A stretch of DNA of 64,000 bases, taken from positions 9,017,560-9,081,559 of the forward strand of contig HG738140.1 of assembly GCA_000499405.2 (NCBI GenBank). Direction: 5' to 3'. This stretch comes from Onchocerca volvulus (Eukaryota > Nematoda > Chromadorea > Rhabditida > Onchocercidae). Positions 27,801 through 39,116 of the stretch are shown here, one piece after another (within the stretch, counting starts at the first letter, position 1; the number at the start of each line of letters is the position of its first letter). Made by a program: the position numbers and the translations under genes. The notes beneath the pieces are model-generated. The model ran no database searches and was not told the DNA's origin. It worked only from the letters and a program-made list of their open reading frames with translations.

Positions 27801-30800
27801 CATTCGAATAGGCGCGTGTTTTTAAATAAATAAGACGAGTAATTTAAGCTTTCCGTTTGTTTTTTACTTTGTGAGGGATGTAATTCGTTTATTTTTTGAT
27901 ATGTGGAGAATGTAATTGCGTCGCACAATGTCAAGGTCATGATAGTGTATAATGAAATGTTTCGTTCAAGCAATTTATTTCACAATAATTGTGGGCATAC
28001 AATATTTTTTGTTATTCTGTGTAGATATAGAGATTGTCTGATCTGTCAACTTTGTAACACGCAATATAAAATTGTCAATGTGAGAAGCAATCGGTCTCTA
28101 GATCCAAACCACACAATTCCGAAAATTGACCATGAGCCTTGTTGATTATGAATGCAAACTCCAATCGAAATGGGAATTGCAATCTCTTAAACTGAAATGG
28201 CATATCTGTTGGAATTATACAAATGCGAGGAATAAAGATATCTCCGCCTTTGAAAGGTCCTGTCAAGATTTTGTTTCTACGACATTGCTCATTAATTTTT
28301 TACTGCAATCAGCGTGCCGTTGTTAAGTTTTGGCTGGTTGATATTTCGTAACATGGTAATTGGCACTCCCAATCTTCTAGATCGAGTGAATTCAAAAATT
28401 CTGTTGGATAACCAATCGCTTCATCTGCTTCCACAACAGTGTCGAAGGATTTATATGTGATTACATTGCTTTCAATGTTAGACTGTATAATATTAAGTTC
28501 GTCGACGTTTTTGTTCTTGGCCGCAAGAATAGTTTATTCAGCTAATCGTGATTCTTATAATTGGTTTGAATATCAGAAAATATTTTTTTAATCAACTCTT
28601 CTTTTGACGTTACTGAATTGCAGAACTTATGAGGCAATGAAATTCGTTCTGTGGTCAGATCAAGCGGCATCTTTCCGTTCCCAATTTCCAGCTAATCGAT
28701 CTTTTGCAGCTGTACATTCATATTTGTAATTAATTCTAACATCTTTACGTATCGCCAAAAAGTAAAGTATTTCAGGGCAAGCATTTATTTCGTTCATTGG
28801 TGTCGACTGAGGAACTGCAGATAATATTTGCCTGAAATCTCTTGCAAGCAATATTAATGCATTCCTGAATGGTCTGGTATTTCCACGCAAATCTTGCAAT
28901 GATCAAGAGTCTCGACCGATTTTTTGTGCAGTTTTGTGCGTCATTGTACATTCATCCGAAACAATAAGTTTGCATTTTGCAATACTTTTCCCATGCCCGA
29001 TGTTTTGGAAATATTGCATTTGGAAGTTTCAATGAATTGCATTCTCAACGGCAATTTCAAACGGAATGAGCAGTTCTTCCATTTGGTAGCAATGTTTCAG
29101 CTATTCCGGACGATCATGAGCTAAGGCTTTGTCATTTTAGGGTCGAATTGCTTCCAGAATCAATTTAATTAGGAACATTTTACCAGTACCTCCTGGCGCA
29201 TCTAAAAAGAAGATTTCTTCAACTTCCTTATTGACAGTTTGCATTATTTGATCTAAATGCCTTTTGCTCAAACATTAGCTTAAGAATATTTGATTGTACG
29301 TATGACAAACGATTGATCATATTATCATTTTTTTCATGATGCAATTCTACATCGAACGAGGCAGCAGCAGATCGATTCGGTGATGGCATTCCCAACTGAC
29401 TGGGAATTTTTTTCGCGATTTGTAAGCAAAAGTTTTCAATCATTATCAACGCTTCGTTGTAGATTTCTGCTTTGAAATCGATGTTCATATCTTAATTTTC
29501 GCTGAGTATTCGATCTTCAGCCATTTGTGATTTATATTTCTATCATAACTTCGTTGGAGATGAAGGACAGAAGGCGGTCAGTATGATCGCAAACAGTGTA
29601 CGAATTTGATTTGGATGTGACGTGTTGCACTCGTCATTAATGCATACATTCCAGTGTCGGTCGTTCTCCAATAAATTCAAAGCTTGGCATGCACCGAGGA
29701 AAATAGCATGTGTAATGCCGTTGACAAATTTTTAATTGCTGGAAGGAAGTTGAATCGGGCAAATTTACCAGCAACATGCGAAGGAAGAAGCATTCGCCTT
29801 GATTAGGATGTACGGTGTACAATCTGCCTATCGTGGTTTGTTTGAATATACCAGGTTGTCCATCAACTGGTTCTCCTCCTTTGCGTCGCTAAAATGATTT
29901 TCTACTCGTATTTCATGTGTAATACGTAAGTTCTTCCGAATGTAACAGTGTTTTCGCAAATGCGTCATTTTGACATAATGTGAAGAAAGCAGTGAATGTT
30001 GCAGCTGGTGGATTCAGAGCTATTTGTTGCACATTTGCAACTGTGAAATAAGTGCGTTGTCCATTTTCTAGATGTATCGCTAAATGGACAACAGCTGAAC
30101 TTCGCTCATGTATGGAAAATGAAACAATTCGCCATAGAGATTCATTGCTGTTTATATATTTTCCAGCCAAATACTGCGCGATCTCATCGATTTGTAATAT
30201 CGCATTTCTTTCACTTCTTTCTGACGCACGTCAAAAAGATATCGCTGCCTTTATTAACGCATTTACAAATGTATTTGGTCGATTTAACGGAGTTACAATA
30301 TTCCACATTTATGAGCGATTTGTATGTTCTTAATAGCAAAGGCGAATATAGAACAACAAGGTTATCTACTTCGATGTCACCATTCCACGTTTGTATGGTT
30401 GCTAATTTACTGCCATCTTCTGCTGATCTTCTAGATAAAGGACTTCCATCATTTCTTGTAATTGTGTTTAATTCTAATGCTCGAGGTTATCCCATAGAAC
30501 ATTTCCCATGCATGGTAAATTTGGATTCAGTGTATTGCAAGGTCCATCTATCATATTTTTTGTCATAACGTTACGATTTCTGCGCCGAGCAACGTCATTT
30601 GGAAGTACGAGTTGTATTTCTTGATTTTAGATAGTAAACGCTTTGATTCGGCGATATTCCGGTAAGCAAAGTTTTTAATGGCTTTGGTGGTTCTTCAAGT
30701 TGAAACAGTTTAATTTTTTTTTTTTTACGATTGCGCAGCATATTCCTTTCGTTTCTCCATTAAATTTCACAGCCGTGCAATAAAGACATACATCAGTAAT

Positions 30801-32648
30801 AGTGCCGATGAAAATATGCGGGTCAAACTTTAATCATCGGCTGGGTTGTACCAGAATGCAAACGATTGTGATTACATGATTGCTGAACATGGAGTTTTTT
30901 TTTTGATGTTGATCAAGAAATACTAAAGGTGAAGTGGCGCGACATAGTTTCAAAAGTGACGACATACATGTTTACCACCAAATTCAACCTCCAATTCACA
31001 GATAAAGATCTTAGCAGAAACAGCAACATTTCGGAGTTCCAAGGGTTCCAGTTCGACAGTTCAAAACGACACAACAGTAGCAACAATCCGACAATTCACT
31101 TGAATAGTATTCTTCTCTGTCAACGACAAGGAAAGAATAACACAGTGATTAGTTTGCCTGGATATTCTCTGATAATTTTTGTTACGAAGAATCACTCTTC
31201 ATCGATCAATAAAACCTTTTTCAACAGGATTCATCTCTATCACACACAACATAAAATACCTTCTCACATCTATTGTTGACATAGTCAAATCATAATAGCA
31301 AGAATCAATCTCCAATCCAACCAAACTACAAATCAAATTACAAAGTACCAGTTTTTTTCCCCGACACTAGAAACATGCTCTTTCTCTTTTCTTTTTTTCC
31401 TCTTAATCAGACTGGGCTACGGCAACGTAAAAACATATATAAAAACATGCGCGTATTTAAATGCAACGTTGTGTCGAAATTTCAAAGCAATAGATAAGGA
31501 CTTTCCATATTTAAGATTTTGAATTAATATAGATCAGGCGCGTATTTAAGAACTTTCGGAGGTTTAAGATTTTGAACAAATGAGCATTGACATTTTTATT
31601 TAAATAGATTAGCTGGATGGACCACGCGGAGCGTGGCTGGGTCCAGCTAGTTTGTTTATCAAAGAACGGAAAGTGTTTAATATTTTAATCCTACTCAATA
31701 GTTTGAATATTTATTTTTGATTCCTTATGGTATTTATTTATGATTATTTATTTATGCCTGATTAGCTTTATACCATGTTTTTCTGTTTTTGACAATTCCA
31801 TTATAAATTCACAAAATGAAATTGTTTATCATCGTTTTATTGATAGGAATATATAGTTTCAAATTTTTTTCAACAATGTTAAATTTGGCTGATTCCATGT
31901 GAATTATTTCGAAGAAGATAATAAGTTTTATGCCTATGGATTCTTCTGTTGTCATTCCAACCAATGTTTTAGCTAATTTTAATGGTAATAAAATTTTAAA
32001 CTGAATTTGGAAAACTTTTAAAATCAACCCAGCTCAATATAAAATTCGAAAACTAAAAGATGGTGAGTTAATTCATGATGAGAAAGGCAAGCAAACCTAA
32101 ATAAATGAAAAAAATGAATTAAAATCATTCAAGTTTCAACTTACCACCATGCGCTTCGCACACTTGATTTGCTTCATACCATGTTTTTTTGCTCTTGACA
32201 ACTTTATAACAACTCCCGTTGTAATAAGATTCTTGTTTGTGACACAACGGATAAGCTGCTGATTCTGGAAATAAGAAAACTATTTCAGTTTTATTTTGAC
32301 AATCTTGAATCGATCTTTGCCATTGCTTCGGAATTTTTAGAGTTTTTCAAAATATCTCATAACTTACAAGAAACAAGAGAAAATTTAAAAGCTAAATATT
32401 TGAAAAGTTGTCAAATTTCATTCTTTTCATTGAATTCACTACGTTTCATAAATGTATTTATTCATAATTGGATGTTTTTCGCCGTAGGTAATTTACAAAT
32501 GAAAAGGGAAGCGATTGATGGAAGTTGCAAAGATAAAAAGGAAATATTATTTCACTGGATGTCAGCAGACAAGTTCCGTTATTCAAGCAAATATCAGTTC
32601 TGTTTTTGCTCTGACAATAAATGGGTGAATCGCCGGCAACGAGAGAAA
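14691..32648 (-). CDS. lat-2: Latrophilin-like adhesion GPCR, LAT-2 type (whole gene, 5' end not found)
   Basis: Adhesion-class seven-helix receptor of the plasma membrane. The family senses ligands or cell contact through a large ectodomain and acts in tissue polarity and neurons. Assigned exons, 5' to 3' on the minus strand: 32648-32556, 32264-32145, 31972 to about 31875, 26718-26665, 26388-26257, 26177-26085, 25913-25824, 25561-25452, 24793-24693, 24622-24510, 24398-24283, 24021-23906, 23656-23462, 21849-21817, 21441-21311, 21129-20955, 20698-20572, 20447-20267, 20021-19834, 19328-19211, 18501-18372, 18192-18115, 17948-17802, 17478-17274, 17085-16967, 16765-16699, 16472-16260, 15786-15543, 15001-14691. 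Intron phases agree at every junction from 26718 to the stop and between the first two exons; only the 3' end of the 31972 exon is unresolved. Family membership is certain. The lat-2 symbol rests on my memory that LAT-2, unlike LAT-1, carries C-type lectin and EGF modules. First exon and signal peptide upstream of 32648 were not found. Confidence 0.85.
15092..15290 (-). mobile_element. Helitron 3' terminus, degraded copy A (inverted relative to copy B)
   Basis: Read on the minus strand this ends with CTAG (15095-15092) followed by T, like copy B. Shared blocks with copy B include the TAAATACGCGCC motif, AAATCTTAAA and the CTAGCTAG/CCAGCTAG end. The terminal hairpin is eroded here. It lies in the last lat-2 intron, between exons 15543 and 15001. 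Confidence 0.7.
21817..21902 (-). CDS. Possible alternative first exon with a signal peptide inside the latrophilin gene
   Basis: From an ATG at 21902 the frame reads MVFVILLLLLFFCFSVYSG, a good signal peptide, then TFKSADIQS up to a donor at 21817. The same bases hold a pyrimidine-rich tract and TTACAG acceptor at 21850-21852, so the 33 bases 21849-21817 can also be an internal exon. Both readings leave the reading frame intact: the exon joins the HRM exon in phase 2, and the upstream CTLD2 exon also ends in phase 2. As a first exon it would give a secreted-start receptor with HRM, GAIN and 7TM but no lectins. The tract may instead be an acceptor that happens to translate well; sequence alone cannot decide. 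Confidence 0.4.
28012..30870 (-). pseudogene. Decayed Helitron replicase/helicase (Rep-PIF1-type helicase fossil)
   Basis: Frame-broken minus-strand homology to the Helitron replicase-helicase. In order: a zinc-binding N-terminal part at about 30740-30820 (TDVCLYCTAVKFNGETKGIC), EPPKPLKTLLTG near 30690, YNSYFQMTLLGAEIV near 30600, GPCNTLNPNLPCMGN near 30530, INVEYCNSVKSTKYICKCVN near 30290, HERSSAVVHLAIHLENGQRT near 30070, LYTVHPNQGECFFLR near 29800, a Walker A-like DAPGGTGKM near 29200, ARDFRQILSAVPQ near 28830, FIPRICIIPTDMPFQFKR near 28210, and INKAHGQ before a final stop near 28012. The catalytic Rep segment expected between the GAEIV and GPCN blocks is missing. Several frameshifts and stops interrupt the frame, and the Walker A reads GKM instead of GKT. 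The element is dead and lies in a lat-2 intron. Confidence 0.9.
31440..31650 (+). mobile_element. Helitron 3' terminus (hairpin plus CTAG end), copy B
   Basis: On the plus strand a 6-bp stem (31622-31627 with 31631-31636, loop GGA) is followed by ten bases and then CTAG at 31647-31650, with T next. That is the usual Helitron 3' end: hairpin, CTRR, insertion before T. The upstream 180 bases match, inverted, the stretch at 15092-15290. The hairpin is intact here. The terminus points away from the helicase fossil, which is on the other strand, so it may belong to a separate non-autonomous copy or to a rearranged insertion. Confidence 0.75.
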
Positions 32649-35046
32649 CTGAAAATCATCTCTTGTGAATGAATTATTCAAATTTTTCAAAAGTTTAAAA
32701 TTTGTCTTTTACATCTTTAGGTAAGTTATCTGATAATAAAAGAAGAAAAAAGATTAATCATATGTTTGCATACTTTTTCCTCAAATTCTCGCAGGAATTA
32801 AAGAGATGCTCAATATAATGTGATTTTTATTCTCAATTTATTCAACTTCTCATAAACTCTGAAATCATCAACTTGCAAAAATATTCTCAGCTATGAGTAT
32901 TGAAAGAATATAGCTGCGATGAACTTTGGGAGAATCAGAATATGTTTAGCAGTCATTCTACCGTAAAAATCGAAACCATGCCGATACCTCTCTCTAATTT
33001 AATAAGTTAAGACTATGCTGCTGTTTTCTTTTTAATTTCACTAAAGCTATTAAAACAAGCAAGTACTATCAAGTGACAAGTAGTATTGCTAATAATGGAC
33101 AAATAAATAACATTTTAGGTACAATTTTTTAGAAATCTAGTATCTTATCACTATGTAAGAGTGGTAATGAGGGACTGAAGTGTGATAAAATATATTCTTG
33201 ATAACAAACTTAGCTAATCAGTTCGAACAGCCAAAGCACAGAAAGGATAAATTGAAAAAAAAAGATTTGCTCCTTTATAAAATTATAAACAGATTTTTTT
33301 GACGCGTAATTACACGTTTTTTACTAAAATGACTTGATAAAATAATTTTTATAATAATTAAAAAATCATGATAAAATAATACCGTAGAAGATTATATACA
33401 GAGTTAGCATATCATGAAATTTTATAGTAAAAGTGGCTGAATAATGAATCGAAAGCAATAATAAGTCGACTATTTAAAGTTCGAGTACTTCAGTACAAAT
33501 GCTTAATTTGTTTCGCATATTAAACAATAAGGAATATACATATCATCCACTTTGTTGTTATTTTTTCCCAGTTGCTTATTTGCTGCTACTTTTCTGCAAC
33601 AAACATCCATTTCAAATTATTTATTCACATTTTTTTTCCTATTTCTATATGTGAGTATTATTTTCAAATCTATTGATGAATAAACTTTAGTTGCTAGCTG
33701 ACCAAACTAACAAAGTCAACCGAAATATTTTATAATATAAACATAACGAAGTAATTCAATATTCCATAAAGTAGAAATTTGTAATATTTCGCAGATAAAT
33801 GAATCACTTATCCATATCTCGGCACAAAGATCTTTATTTTCTCATTTTCCGATCTGCTAATAAAGCTTATGTGTATCATGTGAAATGTTGAGATCTATGT
33901 TAATTGTCAGGAATGTTATATGATTGAATGTTGTTAGCATTCTCTCTTGTCCTTTGTTTTGATAATCAACCCTTTGTATGATTAGTCTGCTGTAAAATCT
34001 CATCCAAATTCAAGACAAAGAATTATCCACATAAAGAGGAGTTTTTATGACGAGGAGCTATCAGTTTTTTTAAGTCATTGTCTTCAAAACCCGTATCAGC
34101 TTTAACATCAATTTCGAAGATGATTTCAACAGCACAAGCGGCAATTTAGCAGGAAAAACAGCTGTGGTGGAATGGAAAAGGAACGACAGTTACAAAGGGA
34201 AAGTACGACAAAATAGTGAATATTCAAATGACTGTTAGTTTCTTTTATTATTTGTGTGTTCATTTAAACTTTATTTCTGTATAAATGCAGTAATGTGTAT
34301 AATATCGTATAAATCCAATAAAAACTTTGACCTAGTGGAGTCAGAACAGATCTGATGATTTGTAGTTTGGATCATACATCCAAATTACAAACCGTCTGAT
34401 TTTTTTCCCCAACAGTAACAATAGTTATCACGGACAATAAACAATAATAATTGAAAATGACTTAATAATTACAATTATTCACCAATTAATTGTTGCGTCT
34501 TTATATATTCAGGAAAGAATGAAAAGGGAACTCTGTAAGCTGATATTATCAGCCTTGATATCAATCATTATTAATAATATAAATTAGAAAATATATATGA
34601 AAACATATAGAAAACATATACTGGTAACATATATGATTTTAATTATAGTACTATTTTTAAAAAAAGAAATGAAATTTCCAATTTTTTCCTCATTAGTTTA
34701 TGACAAATTTCCGTACTATTCAAAAATCCATCTAGAACAATTTTAATTTGAATCATCGACACTTGAGAAAGAACAGAATTAAAGTGCGTGGAAATTCAGT
34801 TCTCAGAATGTAACTAATAATAATGTATATGTTATAACGTGACAGGGATTGTATATTTATTTATATTCAACTCATCTTGCAATCTTAGAAAAAAAAAAGA
34901 TTGAGAAAATTCATCAAAGCGAGTTATAATATAATATATGCACTGCAGATATCCTGAGCATTGTTTGTAGATATTTTTTAACAGTCGATAAATACTATAT
35001 TTAAAGGACTAACAATGACTTCTCTTCTTTTTCCCAGATAATTTTG

Positions 35047-35107
35047 AATTTAATTTTTTTTGTTTTTTTTTTTTGTTTTTTTGTTTTTTGTTTTTTTTTT
35101 GTTTTTA
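35047..35107. repeat. Interrupted T tract with regularly placed single G
   Basis: T runs of 6 to 14 bases separated by single G residues; a slippage-prone low-complexity tract. Confidence 0.8.
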
Positions 35108-35553
35108 TAGGGATAAGATAAATGTTACAAAATTTCAAATTATAAGCATATCTGAATATCATTCGAAGAAAATTGTTTGTTTGGCATTCAGTCATTGAAC
35201 AAGAAAGTTCTTGATATATGCGTTATTCCGTTTTATTAAGCATGATTTGCTTTTTTTGACTAACACTATCACTCAAAAGTTAAGAAATGAAACAAAACTT
35301 TTTGTGCTTTTTGCAAGAATTCCAGAATTGTATTTCTTGAAAATTTGCTATATTTTTACACTTATTTGGTAATATGAAAAACACTAATCGATTTTCCTAC
35401 TTAAGAGCGGCAATTTATTCATTCTCTAATGAAGGACATATTTCAAAAGCGTCATATCGAAGCCAAAAAGCCGGATTTATTAGCGCTGTTCATTGCCAAT
35501 TTTTCATCAGCTACATGGAATTAGTCGGATTTCATTATATATTACATAATATA

Positions 35554-35800
35554 AAAGGAACAGAATCAAAATAAATGAAAATATCAAAATAAATGAGAAA
35601 ACACAGCATTCCATGCAGGAACGATGAAACCATTGATGTGATGGCAGACACTATGATCAATTTCTTTTTCTTTTTGAAAAACAGTTTCATTTATGCGAAT
35701 GTATATATTTTGAAACATAATATCAATTATTTGTTTCATCGTTGCTAATGCTTGTCTTCATGGGATGCTGTGTTTTCATTTATTTTGATCTTATTCCTTT
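35554..35800. repeat. Foldback (inverted-repeat) element with about 70-base arms
   Basis: The left arm 35554-35630 and the right arm 35733-35800 are imperfect inverted copies sharing ATCAAAATAAATGA, AAACACAGCAT, CCATG and ACGATGAAAC blocks. The left arm carries a short internal duplication of the ATCAAAATAAATGA block. A 100-base spacer separates them. The shape suits a MITE-like foldback or a hairpin RNA precursor. Confidence 0.7.
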
Positions 35801-38056
35801 AGTCAGCAGTAATGCGTTGCATATAACATATATTATCAGTGAGTGGATTTTTTAAATTGCATGATAATTTGAGATAATTTGAAAAGGAATATCTTTGATA
35901 ATTTACATAATCTAGACTATAGATGAGACTGTTAAATTATACTTACTAAAGTCTGATAAAATCCACTCGATGATTTATGATCACATAAAATTTCAATGAT
36001 ATTTAAATTGATTTTAATGTGAGGAATACAAAAACTATAATAAATAAGCAGATCGCCAAATCAGTATATATGTAGAAATTAAATTCATAAAAATTTATGA
36101 TAATTTGCAACAGTTTTCAAACGTTTGAAAACTTTGGAGTTTGCAAGTCTTGAGGAATTGGAATTATGAAATTCAATTAGCTGCGAAATAATCTTTCGTT
36201 TCTACATTATAAATTGATATATTGAAATAATAAATTATATTCTAAGTAAATAAAAAGCAGTACAATCTATTGATTTAATCTATTATTGAAATAAACTACT
36301 TTACTTAAGCATTTTGATAGGATTGTGTTGTTTGAATATGAGTATATGTGCAGTGGATTAAGGGGAATGCACCAACAAATGCAGTTAACAACTGAGTATC
36401 TTAAAATACATTCTTAACTATTTAGTAATCCGCAATTCAGAAATAGTAGATTAATCTAATGCACATTTAATAGCGAAAAATTTTTTAATTTGTTAAAATT
36501 TTCGAAAATTTGACGGCAGATTGATAGCATGAAATTTAAAATCAGCTGAAAAATCGACGAATTTTTTTCTTTTTATCCAATTAATGCTGCTTTTGAAGCA
36601 TTTATTCAGTGAACTTTTATTGCTTATTAACTCGATTTACTTTGAATTTCATCGGAAATTTCAGGTTTCATATAAACTACGAATGATAAATGACGAAAAA
36701 TTGCAGTTAAAAATTCAATGTTCAGAAATTTCATTAAGTCTTCATATCAACTTTGTTATTGCATATGAATTATTTCTCGATAAACTTGAAGCTTGCAGTC
36801 ACTTTTCTTTTTATCCAAATCGATTATTTTTGTAGATCAAAGTTTGAATTTCCGAATGTCATATTCGTAGATTTATGAGAAAAATGGATCTCGAATAGTT
36901 ACCTTTGCTTCTTGAACACAAGATGATTGCTCTTTCCATAGAATCAATTTAGCTTCAAGATTTACGCGGATTGTGAACATTATGCTTAAACTCAAAAATT
37001 CTATAACTCTCTCTAAAAAATTACGCCTTGTAGTATTTAAATCTTCTCTCATCTTCTCTCTTCTCATATAAATACCTCATCATAATTAAATTAGCCTCTT
37101 TATCTAATTTCTATGATATTAGCTGAATAAATTTAAATATGAGGAAACAAAATCAACCCAAGTAAAATTCAAATTGCGCTTAAACCTAATTGTTCAAGAA
37201 TAAAAAAAAAAAAAGAATTAGAGAAACAGAAATAGGATAAGCTTACTATGTTATCTTAGTCCCACTTTTTTTTTTTTTTTTTTGTAAATCTTCAAATTAA
37301 ACCAAAACCGTGTAGCATCAATTTAATGACAAAAAAACGGCTCTATAATCCAAGAAAGTATTCTTCAAATTCTAGAACAGATTAATCAGATACTATTCTG
37401 AATATTTGCCTACGTAATTTTTCAAACTAATTCAATGGTTCTTGCGGCGCCTGTAGCACTACTCACACTGTATTTTCAGCACTTCTTTCAATAAAAGTGT
37501 AAACTATAGTTGAAGTCAGAAATGTTACTTTTACAGCTTTTCAACTCCGGTAGGCACTGTTTAAGACGGTACAAACATATTTGCAATAATCTGCACGGTT
37601 TCTAACTGATCTGTTCGCTTCCGTCATTTTCAGGATTTTTTTTCTCCAAGATATTCGATCCATTTATGTACTATTATCATGTTTACTTTCCAGTGAATGA
37701 AAAATGTACTATCCTATAAGCAGAAACAAAAAGTATCAACATTTTGTATGATGAAATGAAATAGAGAGTGAAAAATCAACCAAAACGAAATAAAAATTTA
37801 CTCTAAAGCAAACAAACGTAGATAATATGCTTCGATTATAAAGGTAAGAAGTATTAGACTTAAAATAATAATAAAAAAAAAAGATAATACTGATGGTGTT
37901 AGGTAAACTACAAGTCGATACGCTAACGATTAACACTGATGTCAAATGAACTATTTTATGGACGAAAAAAAAAAAAAAAAAATCAAGACAAAACGAATGA
38001 GTCGCTTGCTCGACAAGTAGAAACTTAATTGTTGAACGAAAACTAATATGCAAGAT

Positions 38057-38182
38057 AATGTAAGATCAAAAAAGCTCCTCCGAAACTTTTGAAATAAATT
38101 TTGTTTTGTTTCTTTTTTTAATGTAAGATCAAAAAAGCTCCTCCGAAACTTTTGAAATAAATTTTGTTTTGTTTCTTTTTTT
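38057..38182. repeat. Perfect 63-bp tandem duplication
   Basis: Copies 38057-38119 and 38120-38182 appear identical, each ending in CTTTTTTT. A poly-A tract follows at 38200-38225. Being perfect, it is recent or an assembly artefact. Confidence 0.85.
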
Positions 38183-38373
38183 GACCGGATCCTTGTCCAA
38201 AAAAAAAAAAAAAAAAAAAAAAAAACAAAAGAAAACCTGCAAATTTAAAACAAAAATAAAATTTACATTCAATGTTCAGAAAAATGATAAATAAGAGATG
38301 AGCTCCTTTGACAATTTAAAAACAGTGAAAATATTAAACTTCGAATCAAAGAAAGAAAATTGTTCAGCAAAAA

Positions 38374-38812
38374 ATGAAAAAAAAAATGAATAAAAAAGCG
38401 AAACATTCATTAGTTAAGTGCAACTTTCAAATAAATCTACAAATGGGAAAAAAATACTTGGGAACCGATACAATATCAGCCCAAGCTGAGACTCTTTATG
38501 ATTCTATGACAGAGGTCCTAAACAGAAATTATAAAATCAAGCAATCGAAAAAAATGCATCAGATATTAAAATAAAATTCTAAAAATAAAAGATTAAATCA
38601 GAAAACCAAACAAACACTGAAGGAGAAATACTCAAAAAATAACCCTCTATACCAGAAAAAAATAAACTATAAAAAGATAGAAAAGCAAATCCAAAAAGAG
38701 ATTTGTGAACTGAAAAACAATTCCCAGAAAGAAGAAAGAAAAAGCGACCAAATCTTCGGAGAAAAAAAAAACACAAATTCAAAAAAAAAAAAAAAGTGCA
38801 AAACTTCATAGC
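38374..38812 (+). other. Lysine-rich near-continuous frame, possible small gene or relic
   Basis: One plus-strand frame runs about 146 codons with a single stop at 38572-38574. The first part reads LGTDTISAQAETLYDSMTEV; the second is Lys/Gln/Glu-rich and coiled-coil-like (KKIEKQIQKEICELKNN). The purine-rich strand makes long Lys-rich frames likely by chance, so support is weak. Confidence 0.2.
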
Positions 38813-39116
38813 GACGAACAGAAAAATGCACGAAATGAATAAATCGAGAGGAAGAATTATTCCTTGCCAACAGTAAATGTATCCTGCTTCTTTTTCTGGA
38901 AAGAATCTGAAATGAGCGATAAAAAATAAATAGAAAAGGGATTTCATTTATGCATACGAATCAGTCAATTCAAATCATCAGTGATTACAAACAATAGCAA
39001 TTCTTTTTTCATTGGGAAAAAGTTATCACAACGTAAAGAGATGATGAGACAATGAGAGTTTACATTTCATACTGTAGTAGACCAACTGCCATCCGTTCTG
39101 CATTGGCATGATGACA

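Larger units (their letters stand above)
23462..32648 (-). other. lat-2: N-terminal lectin half of the latrophilin: Cys-rich/EGF-like, CTLD1, EGF, RBL, CTLD2
   Basis: The first exon reads TDICLNNGTC, an EGF-like start. CTLD1 begins in the next exon (NGSCYKVV, WYEANQVCEAHG) and continues as KTLVGMTTEE; after a long intron it resumes with VWTAGHV, INFWQNGQP, CIEID and NYFFCSRP, the usual C-type lectin order. The 25913 exon is an EGF-like tail (CMCNNGYRGSFC). Exons 25561 to 24510 form a rhamnose-binding (SUEL-type) lectin: FSCPNGSSVYVDFAAYGN, then CQGHTHC and DNPC, ending LQYRMRC. Exons 24398 to 23462 form CTLD2: CPPNAVYENNRCY, then CRKKGGQLAFS across an intron, then QQWICQF. No clear calcium-binding EPN or QPD triplet is visible in either CTLD, so sugar binding is uncertain. 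Three lectin folds are stacked in front of one receptor. Confidence 0.8.
32649..38056. other. Region 5' of the latrophilin
   Basis: The receptor's first exon and promoter should be here or further up, but I could not identify a signal-peptide exon. It holds the foldback at 35554-35800 and the interrupted T tract; otherwise nothing recognised. Confidence 0.4.

Noticed and set aside
27695..27973. 92-codon minus-strand frame beyond the Helitron helicase end
   Set aside because: No recognisable motif and no splice context linking it to lat-2; may be Helitron flank but unsupported.
30929..31279. 116-codon plus-strand frame beside the Helitron fossil
   Set aside because: Antisense to the element's 5' flank, Ser/Asn/His-rich, no homology recognised.
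35374..35574. 66-codon frame overlapping the foldback left arm
   Set aside because: Not a transposase and runs into the repeat; likely chance.
36768..36806. Minus-strand ASFK-like stretch as exc-7 last exon
   Set aside because: No AG acceptor at the required position and the residue before SFK is Ala rather than the family's Val.
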